DNA of 51,174 nt from Archaeoglobales archaeon (lineage in GTDB: Archaea; Halobacteriota; Archaeoglobi; Archaeoglobales; Archaeoglobaceae). The stretch is taken from the NCBI GenBank assembly GCA_029984855.1, contig JARQZL010000026.1, forward strand, positions 1-51,174. The letters run 5' to 3'. Every line of letters begins with the position of its first letter. Position 1 is the first letter of the stretch. Positions 20,916 through 29,589 of this stretch are shown here, piece after piece. The position numbers and the translations under genes are program-made. A model generated the notes under the pieces. That model had not been told where the DNA came from. It made no database searches and worked only from the letters and a program-made list of their open reading frames with translations.

Positions 20916-21104
20916 ATGCGCAAGCTTGGATGTAAATTCATTATAAACAGTGTCACGGGGATAAAAACAGTTTATCCCCTCAGAACGTTGTTAAAATTGG
21001 GAAAAGTCCTTCAAGAGGTGAAAAAAATGGGTGATGACCATGATAGTCGGGAAGCACATAATTGCAGAGCTGTATGGAGTTCCAAAGGAGCTAATTTCAA
21101 ATGA
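20916..21104 (+). CDS. Possible 62-codon leader frame overlapping speD
   Basis: ATG 20916 lies about 23 bases after a TATA-like CTTTAAAAAT, where leaderless translation would begin. The frame encodes 62 residues starting MRKLGCKFIINSVTGIKTVY and runs 65 bases into speD in another frame. I find no family match. It could be a regulatory upstream frame for polyamine synthesis, or coincidence, since the region is small and unprotected by homology evidence. Confidence 0.25.
   Translation: MRKLGCKFIINSVTGIKTVYPLRTLLKLGKVLQEVKKMGDDHDSREAHNCRAVWSSKGANFK
20957..20979 (+). promoter_or_regulatory. Perfect 9-base inverted repeat in the speD leader
   Basis: GGGGATAAA (20957-20965) and TTTATCCCC (20971-20979) are exact reverse complements around a five-base AACAG loop. 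The element is downstream of the inferred transcription start and about 60 bases before the speD start codon, so it could fold in mRNA or serve as a repressor site. Confidence 0.45.
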
Positions 21105-21378
21105 GAAGGCTGTCAGGGAGATAGTGGAAGATGTTGTGAAGAGGGCGGGATTGACCAAGGTGGGCAGCGTCTATAAGCAATTCAACCCGCATGGCGTAAC
21201 CGGTATTGTTTTGATTGCTGAAAGCCATGTGAGTATACATACATGGCCGGAGTACGAACTTGTAAACCTCGACGTATTTACATGCGGGGATACAGGAAAA
21301 GTGGATGAGGCGTTTGAGCTATTTCTGAAGCGTTTTAAACCAAAATCTTACAGGCATTATATCCTGGATAGAGGCTAA
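21040..21378 (+). CDS. speD: S-adenosylmethionine decarboxylase proenzyme
   Basis: A 112-residue class 1B AdoMet decarboxylase, which supplies the aminopropyl donor for polyamines. The chain begins MIVGKHIIAELYG. The proenzyme cleaves itself at the Ser in ESHVSIHTWPEY, generating the pyruvoyl cofactor. A conserved VFTCGDTG follows. Three start codons lie close together (GTG 21031, ATG 21034, ATG 21040); I prefer 21040 because GGGTGAT is correctly spaced before it and the N-terminus matches homologues. It is two bases from bpsA, which uses its product. Confidence 0.93.
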   Translation: MIVGKHIIAELYGVPKELISNEKAVREIVEDVVKRAGLTKVGSVYKQFNPHGVTGIVLIAESHVSIHTWPEYELVNLDVFTCGDTGKVDEAFELFLKRFKPKSYRHYILDRG

Positions 21379-21380
21379 AA

Positions 21381-22391
21381 ATGATGGACCGTATTCGCAG
21401 ACAGGTGCTACAGGCAATCGATGGAGAGGTCTCAGTTTACAGATTGATAGATTCACAGGATTCAAGTCTTCCTGAATTCTTCGAACTGCTTCAGGCTATG
21501 GAAAAGGAAGGGCTGATAGCTGTAAAGGGTGGAAAGGTCTCGCTGAGAGAGAAGGGAGTAAAACTCAAGAGACTTGCAAGTGCGGACGTTGAATGCAGAT
21601 GCTGTAGAGGCACAGGATATATGATAAGGGGGTTTTTTGAAGACGTTATGAAGCAATATATAAACATTGCCAGAGAAAGACCTGAGGCGATTGAAGTTTA
21701 CGATCAGGGATTCATAAGTCCGGAAGATGTTATGAGAAGGCTTGAATTTGTTTACGAAAGAGGAGACCTGCCGACGAAGATATTTGTGGTTGGAGATGAT
21801 GACCTCTTTAGCATTGCGGCATCTCTCACAGGCATACCAGATAAGATTACGGTTGTTGAAATCGATGAAAGACTTGTGAACTTTATAAACAGAAAGGCAG
21901 ATGAGTATGGCCTGAACGTTGAGGCTGTAACTTACGACGTCCAGCAGGCATTCCCGGATGAATACAGGAAGAAGTACGATGTTCTTGTTACCGATCCCGT
22001 CGAGACAATTCCCGGCTTGAAGCTCTTTCTTTCAAGGGGAGTTTCCACGCTTAAGGGCAGGGGATGTTCCGGGTACTTTGGAATTACAACGCTTGAAGCT
22101 TCAAGGAAAAAATGGTATGAAATCCAGAGAATGATATACGATATGGGCTTTGTAATAACCGATATAAGAAGGAAGTTCAGTGTCTATCCTTCTGAAAGCA
22201 AGAACTTCTTCCGATTTCAGGAGAAGTTACCGATAGTAAGCAAATTAGGGGCTGCTGTTGACTGGGACTGGTACACCTCATCGCTTTTCAGAATAGAATC
22301 TGTTAAGGAGCCAAAACCCCTCGTGGAAGGTGAGATGATAATCGATGAAAAAGTTTACAAGGATGAGGAGAGCTGGGCTACCCCATATTGA
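21381..22391 (+). CDS. bpsA: Branched-chain polyamine synthase BpsA
   Basis: A 336-residue aminopropyltransferase that makes N4-bis(aminopropyl)spermidine, a branched polyamine of hyperthermophiles. An N-terminal winged-helix-like domain precedes a small Cys motif (CRCCRGTGYM). The catalytic domain contains FVVGDDDLFSIAASLTG, whose GDDD is the signature of this family, then VTVVEIDERLVNFI and LVTDPVETIPGLKLF. It is two bases after speD, which makes its substrate, decarboxylated AdoMet. A second in-frame ATG at 21384 is possible. Confidence 0.93.
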   Translation: MMDRIRRQVLQAIDGEVSVYRLIDSQDSSLPEFFELLQAMEKEGLIAVKGGKVSLREKGVKLKRLASADVECRCCRGTGYMIRGFFEDVMKQYINIARERPEAIEVYDQGFISPEDVMRRLEFVYERGDLPTKIFVVGDDDLFSIAASLTGIPDKITVVEIDERLVNFINRKADEYGLNVEAVTYDVQQAFPDEYRKKYDVLVTDPVETIPGLKLFLSRGVSTLKGRGCSGYFGITTLEASRKKWYEIQRMIYDMGFVITDIRRKFSVYPSESKNFFRFQEKLPIVSKLGAAVDWDWYTSSLFRIESVKEPKPLVEGEMIIDEKVYKDEESWATPY

Positions 22392-22400
22392 GGTGATAGC

Positions 22401-23174
22401 ATGCAGGAGAAAATAATTACGGGTAAGGATATCGCCGAACGGATGAAAAACGTGAAGCACAAGATAGTGGTTACAAGCGGAAAAGGTGGTGTTGGAAAGT
22501 CAACAATCACGGCTTTGCTTGCAACACACTATGCCAAGAAAGGCTACAAAGCTGGAATTTTTGATGCAGACTTTCTTGGCCCATCAATTCCAAAACTCTT
22601 CGGTATCGAGAGAAAGGCTAAGGAACTCACAATAGGTGAATCAGGCATAACTCCGGTTTACAGCGACAGATTCGGGATAGAAATACTCTCCATACAGTTC
22701 ATGCTTCCAAGCAGGGAGTCTCCGGTTATATGGAGGGGCCTTGCAATAAATACGGCAATAAGAAGCTTTCTTGGAAGTGTGGACTGGGGTGAAATAGATT
22801 ATCTACTTTTTGACATGCCTCCAGGTACAGGAGATGCAATTCTCACAATCCTGGACTTCGTAGAGCTCGATGGCCTTGTAATGGTCACCACACCCCAAGA
22901 TATGAGTGTCTCAATCGTTGAGAAGGCCATAAACATGGCAAAGAAGATGGATAGCGAAGTTTTGGGTATAGTGGAGAACATGAGCTATCTGGAGTGCCCG
23001 AAGTGCGGTGAAAGGATCTACCTTTTCGGGGAAGGAAGAGGAGTCGAACTTTCGAGGAAGTATGGCATCGACCTGATCGCCGAGATACCATTTGATCTTG
23101 AGCTTATGGATTATGCGGAGAGGGGAAGAGTAGAAGACTATGAGGTCGACTACTTTGAGTACTTTTACTATTGA
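22401..23174 (+). CDS. Mrp/NBP35-type Fe-S cluster carrier ATPase
   Basis: A 257-residue P-loop ATPase of the Mrp/ApbC/NBP35 family. It has the deviant Walker A SGKGGVGKSTIT, the switch FDADFLGPSIPKLFG, and YLLFDMPPGTGDA. The conserved CPKCGERIYLFG carries the Cys pair that bridges a [4Fe-4S] cluster between two subunits. Such proteins transfer Fe-S clusters to apoproteins. GAGGTGATA precedes ATG 22401. It follows bpsA by nine bases. The operon link may reflect general growth control. Confidence 0.9.
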   Translation: MQEKIITGKDIAERMKNVKHKIVVTSGKGGVGKSTITALLATHYAKKGYKAGIFDADFLGPSIPKLFGIERKAKELTIGESGITPVYSDRFGIEILSIQFMLPSRESPVIWRGLAINTAIRSFLGSVDWGEIDYLLFDMPPGTGDAILTILDFVELDGLVMVTTPQDMSVSIVEKAINMAKKMDSEVLGIVENMSYLECPKCGERIYLFGEGRGVELSRKYGIDLIAEIPFDLELMDYAERGRVEDYEVDYFEYFYY

Positions 23175-23196
23175 TTTTTTACTATTGATTTTCTGT

Positions 23197-24234
23197 TTAA
23201 CTCCTGAAGAGTTTTTGGGAGATTAGGGCTGCAGGATACAGCATTGATAGAGAAGCGATGCAGGCTGCAACGGCATACATCTCAAAGGGAGAGCCGGCGG
23301 CAATTCTCGTGACAAGGCCCACAGGTGTGAGAGGGGATGAGAAGAAAAGGGGAATTATGGCGATAACAGCAAGAGAGAATACAAGCTGGGCTTTCTCTCT
23401 GTCACCCGCAAGTGTTGCAATGGATGCAATTGAGATGAATATGGCACATGTTACAAGCGATATCACCACAACAAGCAGGTAATTGTGAACCTCCACATGG
23501 TTCAGGATAAGCAGCACTATCCACGTGGGTGTTAAAGCGGCAGAGAGAATCATTGCTGCAAGCATCTTGCTCGTTATGAGTTCGAGAGGTGTTAGAGGAG
23601 AGGCAAGGAGAACATAAGATGTCTTTGATTCAACCTCCTCCGTTATCAAATCAATATACATTCCTGCAACAGTGGCTGCGGTAGTGAGCATGAGCAGCGG
23701 AATGAGAGCAACGTATATCAGCTTGAATGGAATGGAAGCACCTTCGGGAACATCCTCTTTCTTGAAACTGGTAGAGTAGATTTTCAGTCCGGAATCCCCC
23801 GGAATTCCCCTTAACTCCCTCATCCTCTTCTCATATTCAATGAACCTGTTTTTGAGAAACACTGAGGCCTTTATTGAGGTAATCTCTTCTTTTGGGAGGT
23901 ATATTCTTACAAAATTTGTTGAACTGAGGTTTTCTTTTGGCAACCACACAATAGCTTCTATCTTCCCTGCCTTAAAATCTTCCATGGCTTTCTGTATTGA
24001 GTCGTACTTCACAGCTTTCAGCACACTTTCGAGGACTGGAGCATCGCCTACAAGACCCACGTTTGCAGTTTCTCTGATGTCTGCATAGGTGGGGTTGTAT
24101 AGGACGAGAAGACCGAATGTTAGGACGGAAGCAAACATTGCAACGAAGAGCTGCAATGCTACGGCCATCAGGAATGTCCTCTCTTTCAGCACACTTCTCA
24201 GATCCTTCAACGCAATAGCGAGGACTCTATGCAA
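23197..24234 (-). CDS. ABC-2 type transporter permease
   Basis: A 345-residue ABC-2 permease. It has one N-terminal membrane segment, then an extracytoplasmic domain of about 130 residues (from NPTYADIRETANVG to GDSGLKIYSTSF), then five membrane segments beginning LIYVALIPLLMLTTAATV. The cytoplasmic loop ITEEVESKTSYVLLASPLTP is typical of NatB-like exporters. It overlaps the larger permease gene by eight bases. The divergent ATPase gene at 25941 completes the transporter. Substrate is unknown. Confidence 0.8.
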   Translation of the reverse strand: MHRVLAIALKDLRSVLKERTFLMAVALQLFVAMFASVLTFGLLVLYNPTYADIRETANVGLVGDAPVLESVLKAVKYDSIQKAMEDFKAGKIEAIVWLPKENLSSTNFVRIYLPKEEITSIKASVFLKNRFIEYEKRMRELRGIPGDSGLKIYSTSFKKEDVPEGASIPFKLIYVALIPLLMLTTAATVAGMYIDLITEEVESKTSYVLLASPLTPLELITSKMLAAMILSAALTPTWIVLLILNHVEVHNYLLVVVISLVTCAIFISIASIATLAGDREKAQLVFSLAVIAIIPLFFSSPLTPVGLVTRIAAGSPFEMYAVAACIASLSMLYPAALISQKLFRS

Positions 24235-25894
24235 GTACCATCACCACCGCCATGTTGTACAGGAAATGAACGAGTGATGCCACGGAAATTGCAAAAGATG
24301 GTCGATGTCTCAGGAAAGCGAAGAGAAGCGTTGTAGAGATGTGGATGATGAGGGGAAATACAAAGAACTGAGCAAGTAATAAGTTATTGTACTGTGTGGC
24401 TATGTTGAGAACGAGTATTAGTTTTTCTCCGGTAAAAAAGCCGGCTCCACATGCAATTGCGGACATATATGGTAATAGGTTTCTTTTCACAGCCGCAAGC
24501 ACTATGGATGCTTTGAACGTTTCCTCAACAATTGCAACGATCCCGATAAACACGGCAACCGAATAGTAAGGTGGAAGTACGAAGAGAACGGAAAGCAGCA
24601 TGAATTCAACCATGAAGACAAATGGAATGGCGGCTATGGCTACAAGAAATACGTGCCACTCCTTCCCCATTAGGGATGAAAGGGCAAATACTGCTTTTTC
24701 TGCAATACCTCTGGATGAGTGGGCTATCTCAGGAGTCATGGACTTGGCAGCTAAGAGAGATAGAACGGCGGCCATAGCATAGAACTGGAAGGTGGAAAAG
24801 AGATATTCCTTTACGCTTACCCTCTCACCTTCGAAGCTGGAAAGCATGAGCGTTATTGGAGAGACCTTGCTCACAGGTATCGTTCCAGAGAAGACGGCAG
24901 GAATGAAGATATAGGCTGTTACAAAGAGCGAGGTTGATATAACAAAGAAAGTCATCTCTTTGTAACTCCTTGAGTTAATAGCAAAAAACGCCTGAAGTGA
25001 TGAGAAGAAGAGGATTACAGGGATGACATATATGAGAGCTGCAATACTTTTTCCGAGGACGATGGATACAGCAGCAACTGATGCTATTGAGAGAACGAGA
25101 TACGGTAAGAACTTGCCCATCAGTACTGTGTGGGGTGATGCAGGGGTTGAAAGAAGAACATCGAGTCTTTTTGTAAGCCTGTCCTCTATGAGCGAAGACG
25201 AGAATATCTGTGCAGCGAAATAAGATGGAAGGATAAAGAAAAAAGCATAAATGAGCTTGCCAAGGAGATTCGGAGGAGAGAAGTTCCTCGGGGTTACGTA
25301 CTTTTCCTGGGCACTTATTACCGTTATAGGTTTTGTAATCGGCGCTGGCGGTTTTTCTGGAGTCTTAATGACCGGTATTTGAGCTTTTGATTGTTGAGCC
25401 TCCTTTTGCTCGCCTTTTATTCCCCCTTCTCTCCCCTGCCTTGCCAGCTCAATCTGGTAGCTAATTTCTCTTTTCACATATTCCACTGAAATAAAAACAG
25501 GAAAAGCCTTGCTACCGTACCTCTTGTAGAGTTCTCTGTCAAAAAGTTCCTGAATTATTGATCTCAGCTCGTCAGTTGCAGCAAGAGATTTTTCAGATTT
25601 ACCGGTAACTATGAACAGATTGCCAAGAGCAGCATCAGCTTTTCCTGCTTTAACGAGCGCAATACTTTTTTTGAGTGGTAGGGGGTAGCAGAGAAAGTGC
25701 CTTTCATTTACAGCATAGGGTCCTGCAACGACGTACAGCTTGTTGTCTGACTTTACACCCTCTATGGCTGAAAAATATGCGGAAATAAGGGCTACTGATG
25801 AAAGAAGAATCAGGACAAGAATTAAGCTTTTTGTGTACTTTTTCTTTGACTTTCTGAGCTCAAGGCGTGAGATGCTGAATAACCTCATTATCAT
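24227..25894 (-). CDS. ABC-2 permease fused to a PrsW-like intramembrane protease domain
   Basis: A 555-residue protein. Residues 1-410 form an ABC-2 permease with a large external loop containing an Ala/Pro/Lys-rich linker, and the loop EDRLTKRLDVLLSTPASPHT. The C-terminal 130 residues show PrsW-family (glutamic intramembrane protease) motifs in order: VEETFK (EExxK), GAGFFTGEK (FxxxE), HISTTLLFAF, and HFLYN (HxxxN). PrsW enzymes cleave membrane proteins such as anti-sigma factors in bacteria. The fusion suggests export coupled to proteolysis of a substrate or of the transporter. It overlaps the second permease and is divergent from the ATPase. Confidence 0.78.
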   Translation of the reverse strand: MIMRLFSISRLELRKSKKKYTKSLILVLILLSSVALISAYFSAIEGVKSDNKLYVVAGPYAVNERHFLCYPLPLKKSIALVKAGKADAALGNLFIVTGKSEKSLAATDELRSIIQELFDRELYKRYGSKAFPVFISVEYVKREISYQIELARQGREGGIKGEQKEAQQSKAQIPVIKTPEKPPAPITKPITVISAQEKYVTPRNFSPPNLLGKLIYAFFFILPSYFAAQIFSSSLIEDRLTKRLDVLLSTPASPHTVLMGKFLPYLVLSIASVAAVSIVLGKSIAALIYVIPVILFFSSLQAFFAINSRSYKEMTFFVISTSLFVTAYIFIPAVFSGTIPVSKVSPITLMLSSFEGERVSVKEYLFSTFQFYAMAAVLSLLAAKSMTPEIAHSSRGIAEKAVFALSSLMGKEWHVFLVAIAAIPFVFMVEFMLLSVLFVLPPYYSVAVFIGIVAIVEETFKASIVLAAVKRNLLPYMSAIACGAGFFTGEKLILVLNIATQYNNLLLAQFFVFPLIIHISTTLLFAFLRHRPSFAISVASLVHFLYNMAVVMVLA

Positions 25895-25940
25895 CTACAA
25901 CGAAAAAGACTAATATATGTCTGTCGCTCACATTATAATA

Positions 25941-26768
25941 ATGGTTGTGTTAAAAGTAGAGGACTTGAGGAAGAGATATGGAGATTTTGAGGCATTGAAG
26001 GGTGTCAGCTTTGAGCTTGAATCAGGAGAAATCCTCGGACTCATAGGAGAAAATGGAGCGGGAAAATCCACGATAATAAAGACTTTAACGGGATTGACTG
26101 AGCCCACAGGTGGCAGAATCGAGTACTTCGGCAAAGACTTCAGGGAATTCAGAGCTGTGAAGGAGAGTATAGGCTATCTACCTGAGGTGGACTCTCTCTA
26201 TGAGAATATGGAGGCTTTCGAGTATCTCTCCTTCTTTGCTTCTCTCTACGGAGTTAAGGACAGGATCAGGATTGAAAAACTAATGGATATGCTGAATATA
26301 CCTGAGGGAAAGCCGCTGGGGGAGTTCTCAAAAGGTATGCAGAGGAAGGTTGCAATAGCCCGTACGCTCGTTCACGACCCATTAATTCTTATATACGATG
26401 AGCCTACAGGCGGACTTGATCCGTCAACATCGCTCTTCATAGCTAACTTCATGAAAGAGCTTAAGAATGAGGGTAAGGCAATTCTTTTTTCGGCTCATAA
26501 CATGTACTATGTAGAGTCTGTATGCGACAAGGTTCTGATCCTGAAGAAAGGGGAAGCAGTATACTACGGACCAATAGACCGGCTGAAAACAGGAAAAGAG
26601 TACATAGTTCAGTACAGAGAGAATGGAAAAGTTGATAGATTTGCAACCAAAGATTTAAAGGAGCTTAATGAATTTATTCAGAACCTCACAACCTCTGGAG
26701 GTAAAATAGTCAATATATATTCTGAGGCTATGAGGCTCGAGGATATTTACTTCTCCATAGTCTCCTAA
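25941..26768 (+). CDS. ABC transporter ATP-binding protein
   Basis: A 275-residue ABC ATPase. Walker A is GENGAGKST, the signature is [14 protein letters not shown] (a variant of LSGGQ with SKGMQ, common in NatA-type exporters), and Walker B with D-loop is [15 protein letters not shown] chose ATG 25941 because a TATA-like ACTAATATATG lies about 30 bases upstream and the domain begins right after. A longer frame would start at 25917. It is divergent from the two permease genes and very likely powers them. The end overlaps the eIF1 gene by four bases (convergent). Confidence 0.85.
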   Translation: MVVLKVEDLRKRYGDFEALKGVSFELESGEILGLIGENGAGKSTIIKTLTGLTEPTGGRIEYFGKDFREFRAVKESIGYLPEVDSLYENMEAFEYLSFFASLYGVKDRIRIEKLMDMLNIPEGKPLGEFSKGMQRKVAIARTLVHDPLILIYDEPTGGLDPSTSLFIANFMKELKNEGKAILFSAHNMYYVESVCDKVLILKKGEAVYYGPIDRLKTGKEYIVQYRENGKVDRFATKDLKELNEFIQNLTTSGGKIVNIYSEAMRLEDIYFSIVS

Positions 26769-27073
26769 ACCCTTATCCTGTCCGGATTGAAACCTTTTTT
26801 CACCAGGATATTTTTCACCCTGTTTATGTGATTTCCTTGGAGTTCTATTATTCCATTTTTAACAGTCCCACCGCACGCAAGCTTTGATTTCAAAAACTTT
26901 GCAAGCTCCTCGAGGTTTATCTCACTGCTGTTTATTCCTTTTATTATGGTCACTTCCTTTCCGTAACGCCTCTTGTTCACCTTTATGACAATCTGCTGCT
27001 GCTCTTTTGCCACCTCCTCACAGACACAAAGGTCTTTTGGTAGCCCACAAACGTTGCATATATCCGGGCTCAT
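26765..27073 (-). CDS. Translation initiation factor aIF1 (SUI1)
   Basis: A 102-residue protein of the SUI1/eIF1 family, which acts in start-codon selection on the small ribosomal subunit. An N-terminal Cys cluster ([16 protein letters not shown]) that could bind zinc precedes the SUI1 core: [28 protein letters not shown], and [19 protein letters not shown]. Length and motifs are typical of archaea. GGAGGTAAT precedes the start. Confidence 0.92.
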   Translation of the reverse strand: MSPDICNVCGLPKDLCVCEEVAKEQQQIVIKVNKRRYGKEVTIIKGINSSEINLEELAKFLKSKLACGGTVKNGIIELQGNHINRVKNILVKKGFNPDRIRV

Positions 27074-27220
27074 CCTCTGCTATTACCTCCTTTTTTAACA
27101 TCATCGGCAACCATTGGATTTTAAGCTTTCGGTAAGCTGAATAGAATCGTATTTTTCACGATTTTTGGAGTACAGAGATTCATTGGAAAGTAATTTTAAC
27201 ATCCATGCAAGCAAACTTAT

Positions 27221-27736
27221 GTGAGGTACATTCTTGATGCCGAGTATGAGAAGGTCGTGAAGGCTATAGAAAGTTTCCTCCGCTGGAAGAAGTTGAACTA
27301 TAAGATCAAAACATACGAAAGACCAAAAATGACGAAATTTGGACTTGGTTTTGCAAAGAGCGTAGTTGTCGCATCTGTTCGCAGTAAAGTTTACGTTAAA
27401 GCTCCTGCTGAACTGGCAGACGTAATTGCAGAATTTACAACCACAGCAAGCTTTGGAAAAATGAAAGACAGAGTTGAATTTGAGCTTGAGCTTGAGCAGC
27501 TTGAATGCAGGATCGAAGCAGCTAAAAAGGTCTTTCTGCTAATCTGTGGGCTCACACTCATAGCAACTCCCGTATTTATACTCAGAGAACAGCTCATATA
27601 CTCTCTTCTTCTACTTGCATTCACTCTCATACCTCTGAAACAGAATATTGAAGGGCTGGAATTCTACACTTTTCCGGCATTGTATCCTTATTACGTCTTC
27701 AGGATCAGAAGACTCAAAAAGAAGCTTGAAAGATAG
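27221..27736 (+). CDS. Hypothetical protein with C-terminal membrane segments
   Basis: A 171-residue protein. The first 105 residues form a soluble alpha/beta-looking domain (KVVKAIESFLRWKKLNYKI, and VKAPAELADVIAEFTTTASF), followed by two hydrophobic segments (VFLLICGLTLIATPVFIL and SLLLLAFTLIPL) and a basic C-terminus. The start is GTG 27221. No family was recognised. It is convergent with dacZ, separated by one base. Confidence 0.55.
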   Translation: MRYILDAEYEKVVKAIESFLRWKKLNYKIKTYERPKMTKFGLGFAKSVVVASVRSKVYVKAPAELADVIAEFTTTASFGKMKDRVEFELELEQLECRIEAAKKVFLLICGLTLIATPVFILREQLIYSLLLLAFTLIPLKQNIEGLEFYTFPALYPYYVFRIRRLKKKLER

Positions 27737-27737
27737 C

Positions 27738-28586
27738 TCAGAGCACTCTTGCAGTTATTTCGAGTATTTCCTCTCCATCCTTGTACAATGTGATATCTCC
27801 TCCGCTTTCAGAGACGACAACAGATATTGCATTTGTTTCTCTTGTTATTGCAGCACATGCAAGATGTCTTCCACCGAGCCCGCGTTTAAGCTTTATATCT
27901 CTGGCAGAGACCTCTATATATCGCCCGGCTGAGATTATAAACCCTTTTTCATTGAGAATGAAAACACCGTCAAGCTGGGCAAATTCCCTAATGCTTTCCC
28001 AGTTTGCCGGGTCTTTTATGTCTCTCTCCGATTCTGGATGCCCGTGATAGGGATTTGTAATGAGCTGCCTTGAACGCTTTAAAACCTCCTCAACATCGCC
28101 TATTACAAATGCAGTCCCGATAGGTCTACCTTCTCTCCCCTTCTGGGCTATGCTCAAGGCCACTGTTAGAACCGCTCGTATAACTCTTGGATCAACACGC
28201 TCTGCGCATTCAAACAATGCCCTCTGAATCTTGCTCTTGACCATATCTATAACCGCTATTCCCTTAAAGGATTCAACACTTATAACAGCAACTGCACTCC
28301 CCTCTAAGCCTATACCTTTGAAGTACAGCATTGTAGAAAGGTAATCCTTGGCCTGAGCAAGTATAATGAACCTTTCTGCAATTCTGGCAACTATGTTGTC
28401 CTGGCTTGTCTCCTCTATCGTGCTTATTGTGCTTTCAAGAAGAGTTGCATAGCTTTTTGGGGCAACGAAAATAACGGTGTCTTCGATAATTCTTTCTTTA
28501 ACATCTTCATCGGATATAACAACTATTGCCCTTGCATCCACTTTTTTCGCAATCTCTACTGCCCTGTCTATGAGAAAATCAAGCAT
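27738..28586 (-). CDS. dacZ: Diadenylate cyclase DacZ
   Basis: A 282-residue archaeal c-di-AMP synthase, which condenses two ATP. The N-terminal 150 residues form the archaeal domain (ARAIVVISDEDVKERIIEDT). The C-terminal DAC domain shows a DGA-like LDGVFILNEKGFI and the catalytic GRHLACAAITRET, which corresponds to the RHR-type motif. I chose ATG 28586 because a TATA-like GATTAAAATT lies about 25 bases upstream; an in-frame start at 28625 would add 13 residues. c-di-AMP acts in osmoregulation and is essential in some archaea. It is divergent from the universal stress protein gene. Confidence 0.88.
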   Translation of the reverse strand: MLDFLIDRAVEIAKKVDARAIVVISDEDVKERIIEDTVIFVAPKSYATLLESTISTIEETSQDNIVARIAERFIILAQAKDYLSTMLYFKGIGLEGSAVAVISVESFKGIAVIDMVKSKIQRALFECAERVDPRVIRAVLTVALSIAQKGREGRPIGTAFVIGDVEEVLKRSRQLITNPYHGHPESERDIKDPANWESIREFAQLDGVFILNEKGFIISAGRYIEVSARDIKLKRGLGGRHLACAAITRETNAISVVVSESGGDITLYKDGEEILEITARVL

Positions 28587-28686
28587 TGTATTATTCTTGA
28601 AGGTAGAGAATTTTAATCTTTTCACTTGTACACTCTTTCCTTCATTTTTAGCTTTTTAGCTTTGCACATGCAATTCGCCCTTAGCG

Positions 28687-28734
28687 TTTTGAGAGAATAT
28701 TGTTTTGAGAGAATATTGAAAAAGCTTAAATATA
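28687..28734 (+). promoter_or_regulatory. Tandem 16-base repeat and TATA box of the UspA gene
   Basis: TTTTGAGAGAATATTG occurs twice, back to back and identical (28687-28702 and 28703-28718). Six bases further on is CTTAAATATA (28725-28734), a good TATA box whose centre lies 26 bases before ATG 28755. The layout suggests an activator or repressor site directly upstream of the core promoter. It sits in the region between divergent dacZ and the universal stress protein gene. Confidence 0.6.
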
Positions 28735-28754
28735 CTGGAAAGGATGCTATAGCA

Positions 28755-29588
28755 ATGTTAGAACGGGTTCTGTATCCAACAGACTTCTCAGATTGTGCAA
28801 ACGAGGCAATGCGGTATCTTGTAGATCTTAAAAGTGCTGGACTTGAAGAAGTAGTGCTGGTCAGAGTGATAAACCTCACAAAACTTGTGGGAGTGACATC
28901 AGGCTTTGACATAGATGCTTGGATAAGAAGCGAAGAAGAGGAAACGATAAAGAGGTTTGAGGAGCTCGTAGAAAGTCTGAAAGATCGGGGGATTAAAGCA
29001 AGATTCATAAGTCCAGTACCTGCAGGGGATCCAGTATCTGAGATAGTAAAAGCAGCAGAAAGCGAAGATGCCCTGATCCTTATGGCATCCCGGGGAAAGG
29101 GCCTTTTAAAGGAAATTCTGCTTGGCAGCGTGAGCGAAGGAGTGGTGAGAAAGTCAACAAAGCCGGTAATTGTTGTGAAGGTTAAGAAGAGAGGAGATGA
29201 ATGTAGCTCGAAAGTTGAAAAACTCTTTGCCAGAATACTCTATGCTCATGACCTGTCTGAGTACTCTCACGGGGTTTTGGGCTATGTAAAGCATGCAGCT
29301 CTTTCAGGTGGCAGAGAAGTGGTTCTGCTGCACGTCAGAGAGGAAGAGAGAGATAAAGCAAAGCTGGAAGAGGCAAGAAAAGAACTTGAGGAGGGCGGGA
29401 TAAGAGTTAAGGTGGTAATCAGAGAGGGTGTGCCCCACAAGCAGATACTTCAGGTGGCGGAAGAGGAGAAGGTAACGCTTATAATGATGGGATCACGTGG
29501 CTTAGGGTTTGTGGAGGGCATGCTTGTTGGAAGTACCACCGACGCTGTAGTGCGGCACTCTGAAATTCCTGTATTTGTGCACCACTGA
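28755..29588 (+). CDS. Tandem universal stress protein (two UspA domains)
   Basis: A 277-residue protein with two UspA domains. Each ends in an ATP-binding loop: MASRGKGLLKEILLGSVSEG and MGSRGLGFVEGMLVGSTTDA, matching the G-x2-G-x9-G-S/T pattern. N-termini are MLERVLYPTDFSDCAN and FARILYAHDLSEYSHG. Such proteins bind ATP and respond to stress. I chose ATG 28755 because the TATA box at 28725-28734 makes the transcript leaderless there. Divergence from dacZ is notable because some universal stress proteins bind cyclic nucleotides. Confidence 0.88.
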   Translation: MLERVLYPTDFSDCANEAMRYLVDLKSAGLEEVVLVRVINLTKLVGVTSGFDIDAWIRSEEEETIKRFEELVESLKDRGIKARFISPVPAGDPVSEIVKAAESEDALILMASRGKGLLKEILLGSVSEGVVRKSTKPVIVVKVKKRGDECSSKVEKLFARILYAHDLSEYSHGVLGYVKHAALSGGREVVLLHVREEERDKAKLEEARKELEEGGIRVKVVIREGVPHKQILQVAEEEKVTLIMMGSRGLGFVEGMLVGSTTDAVVRHSEIPVFVHH

Positions 29589-29589
29589 C

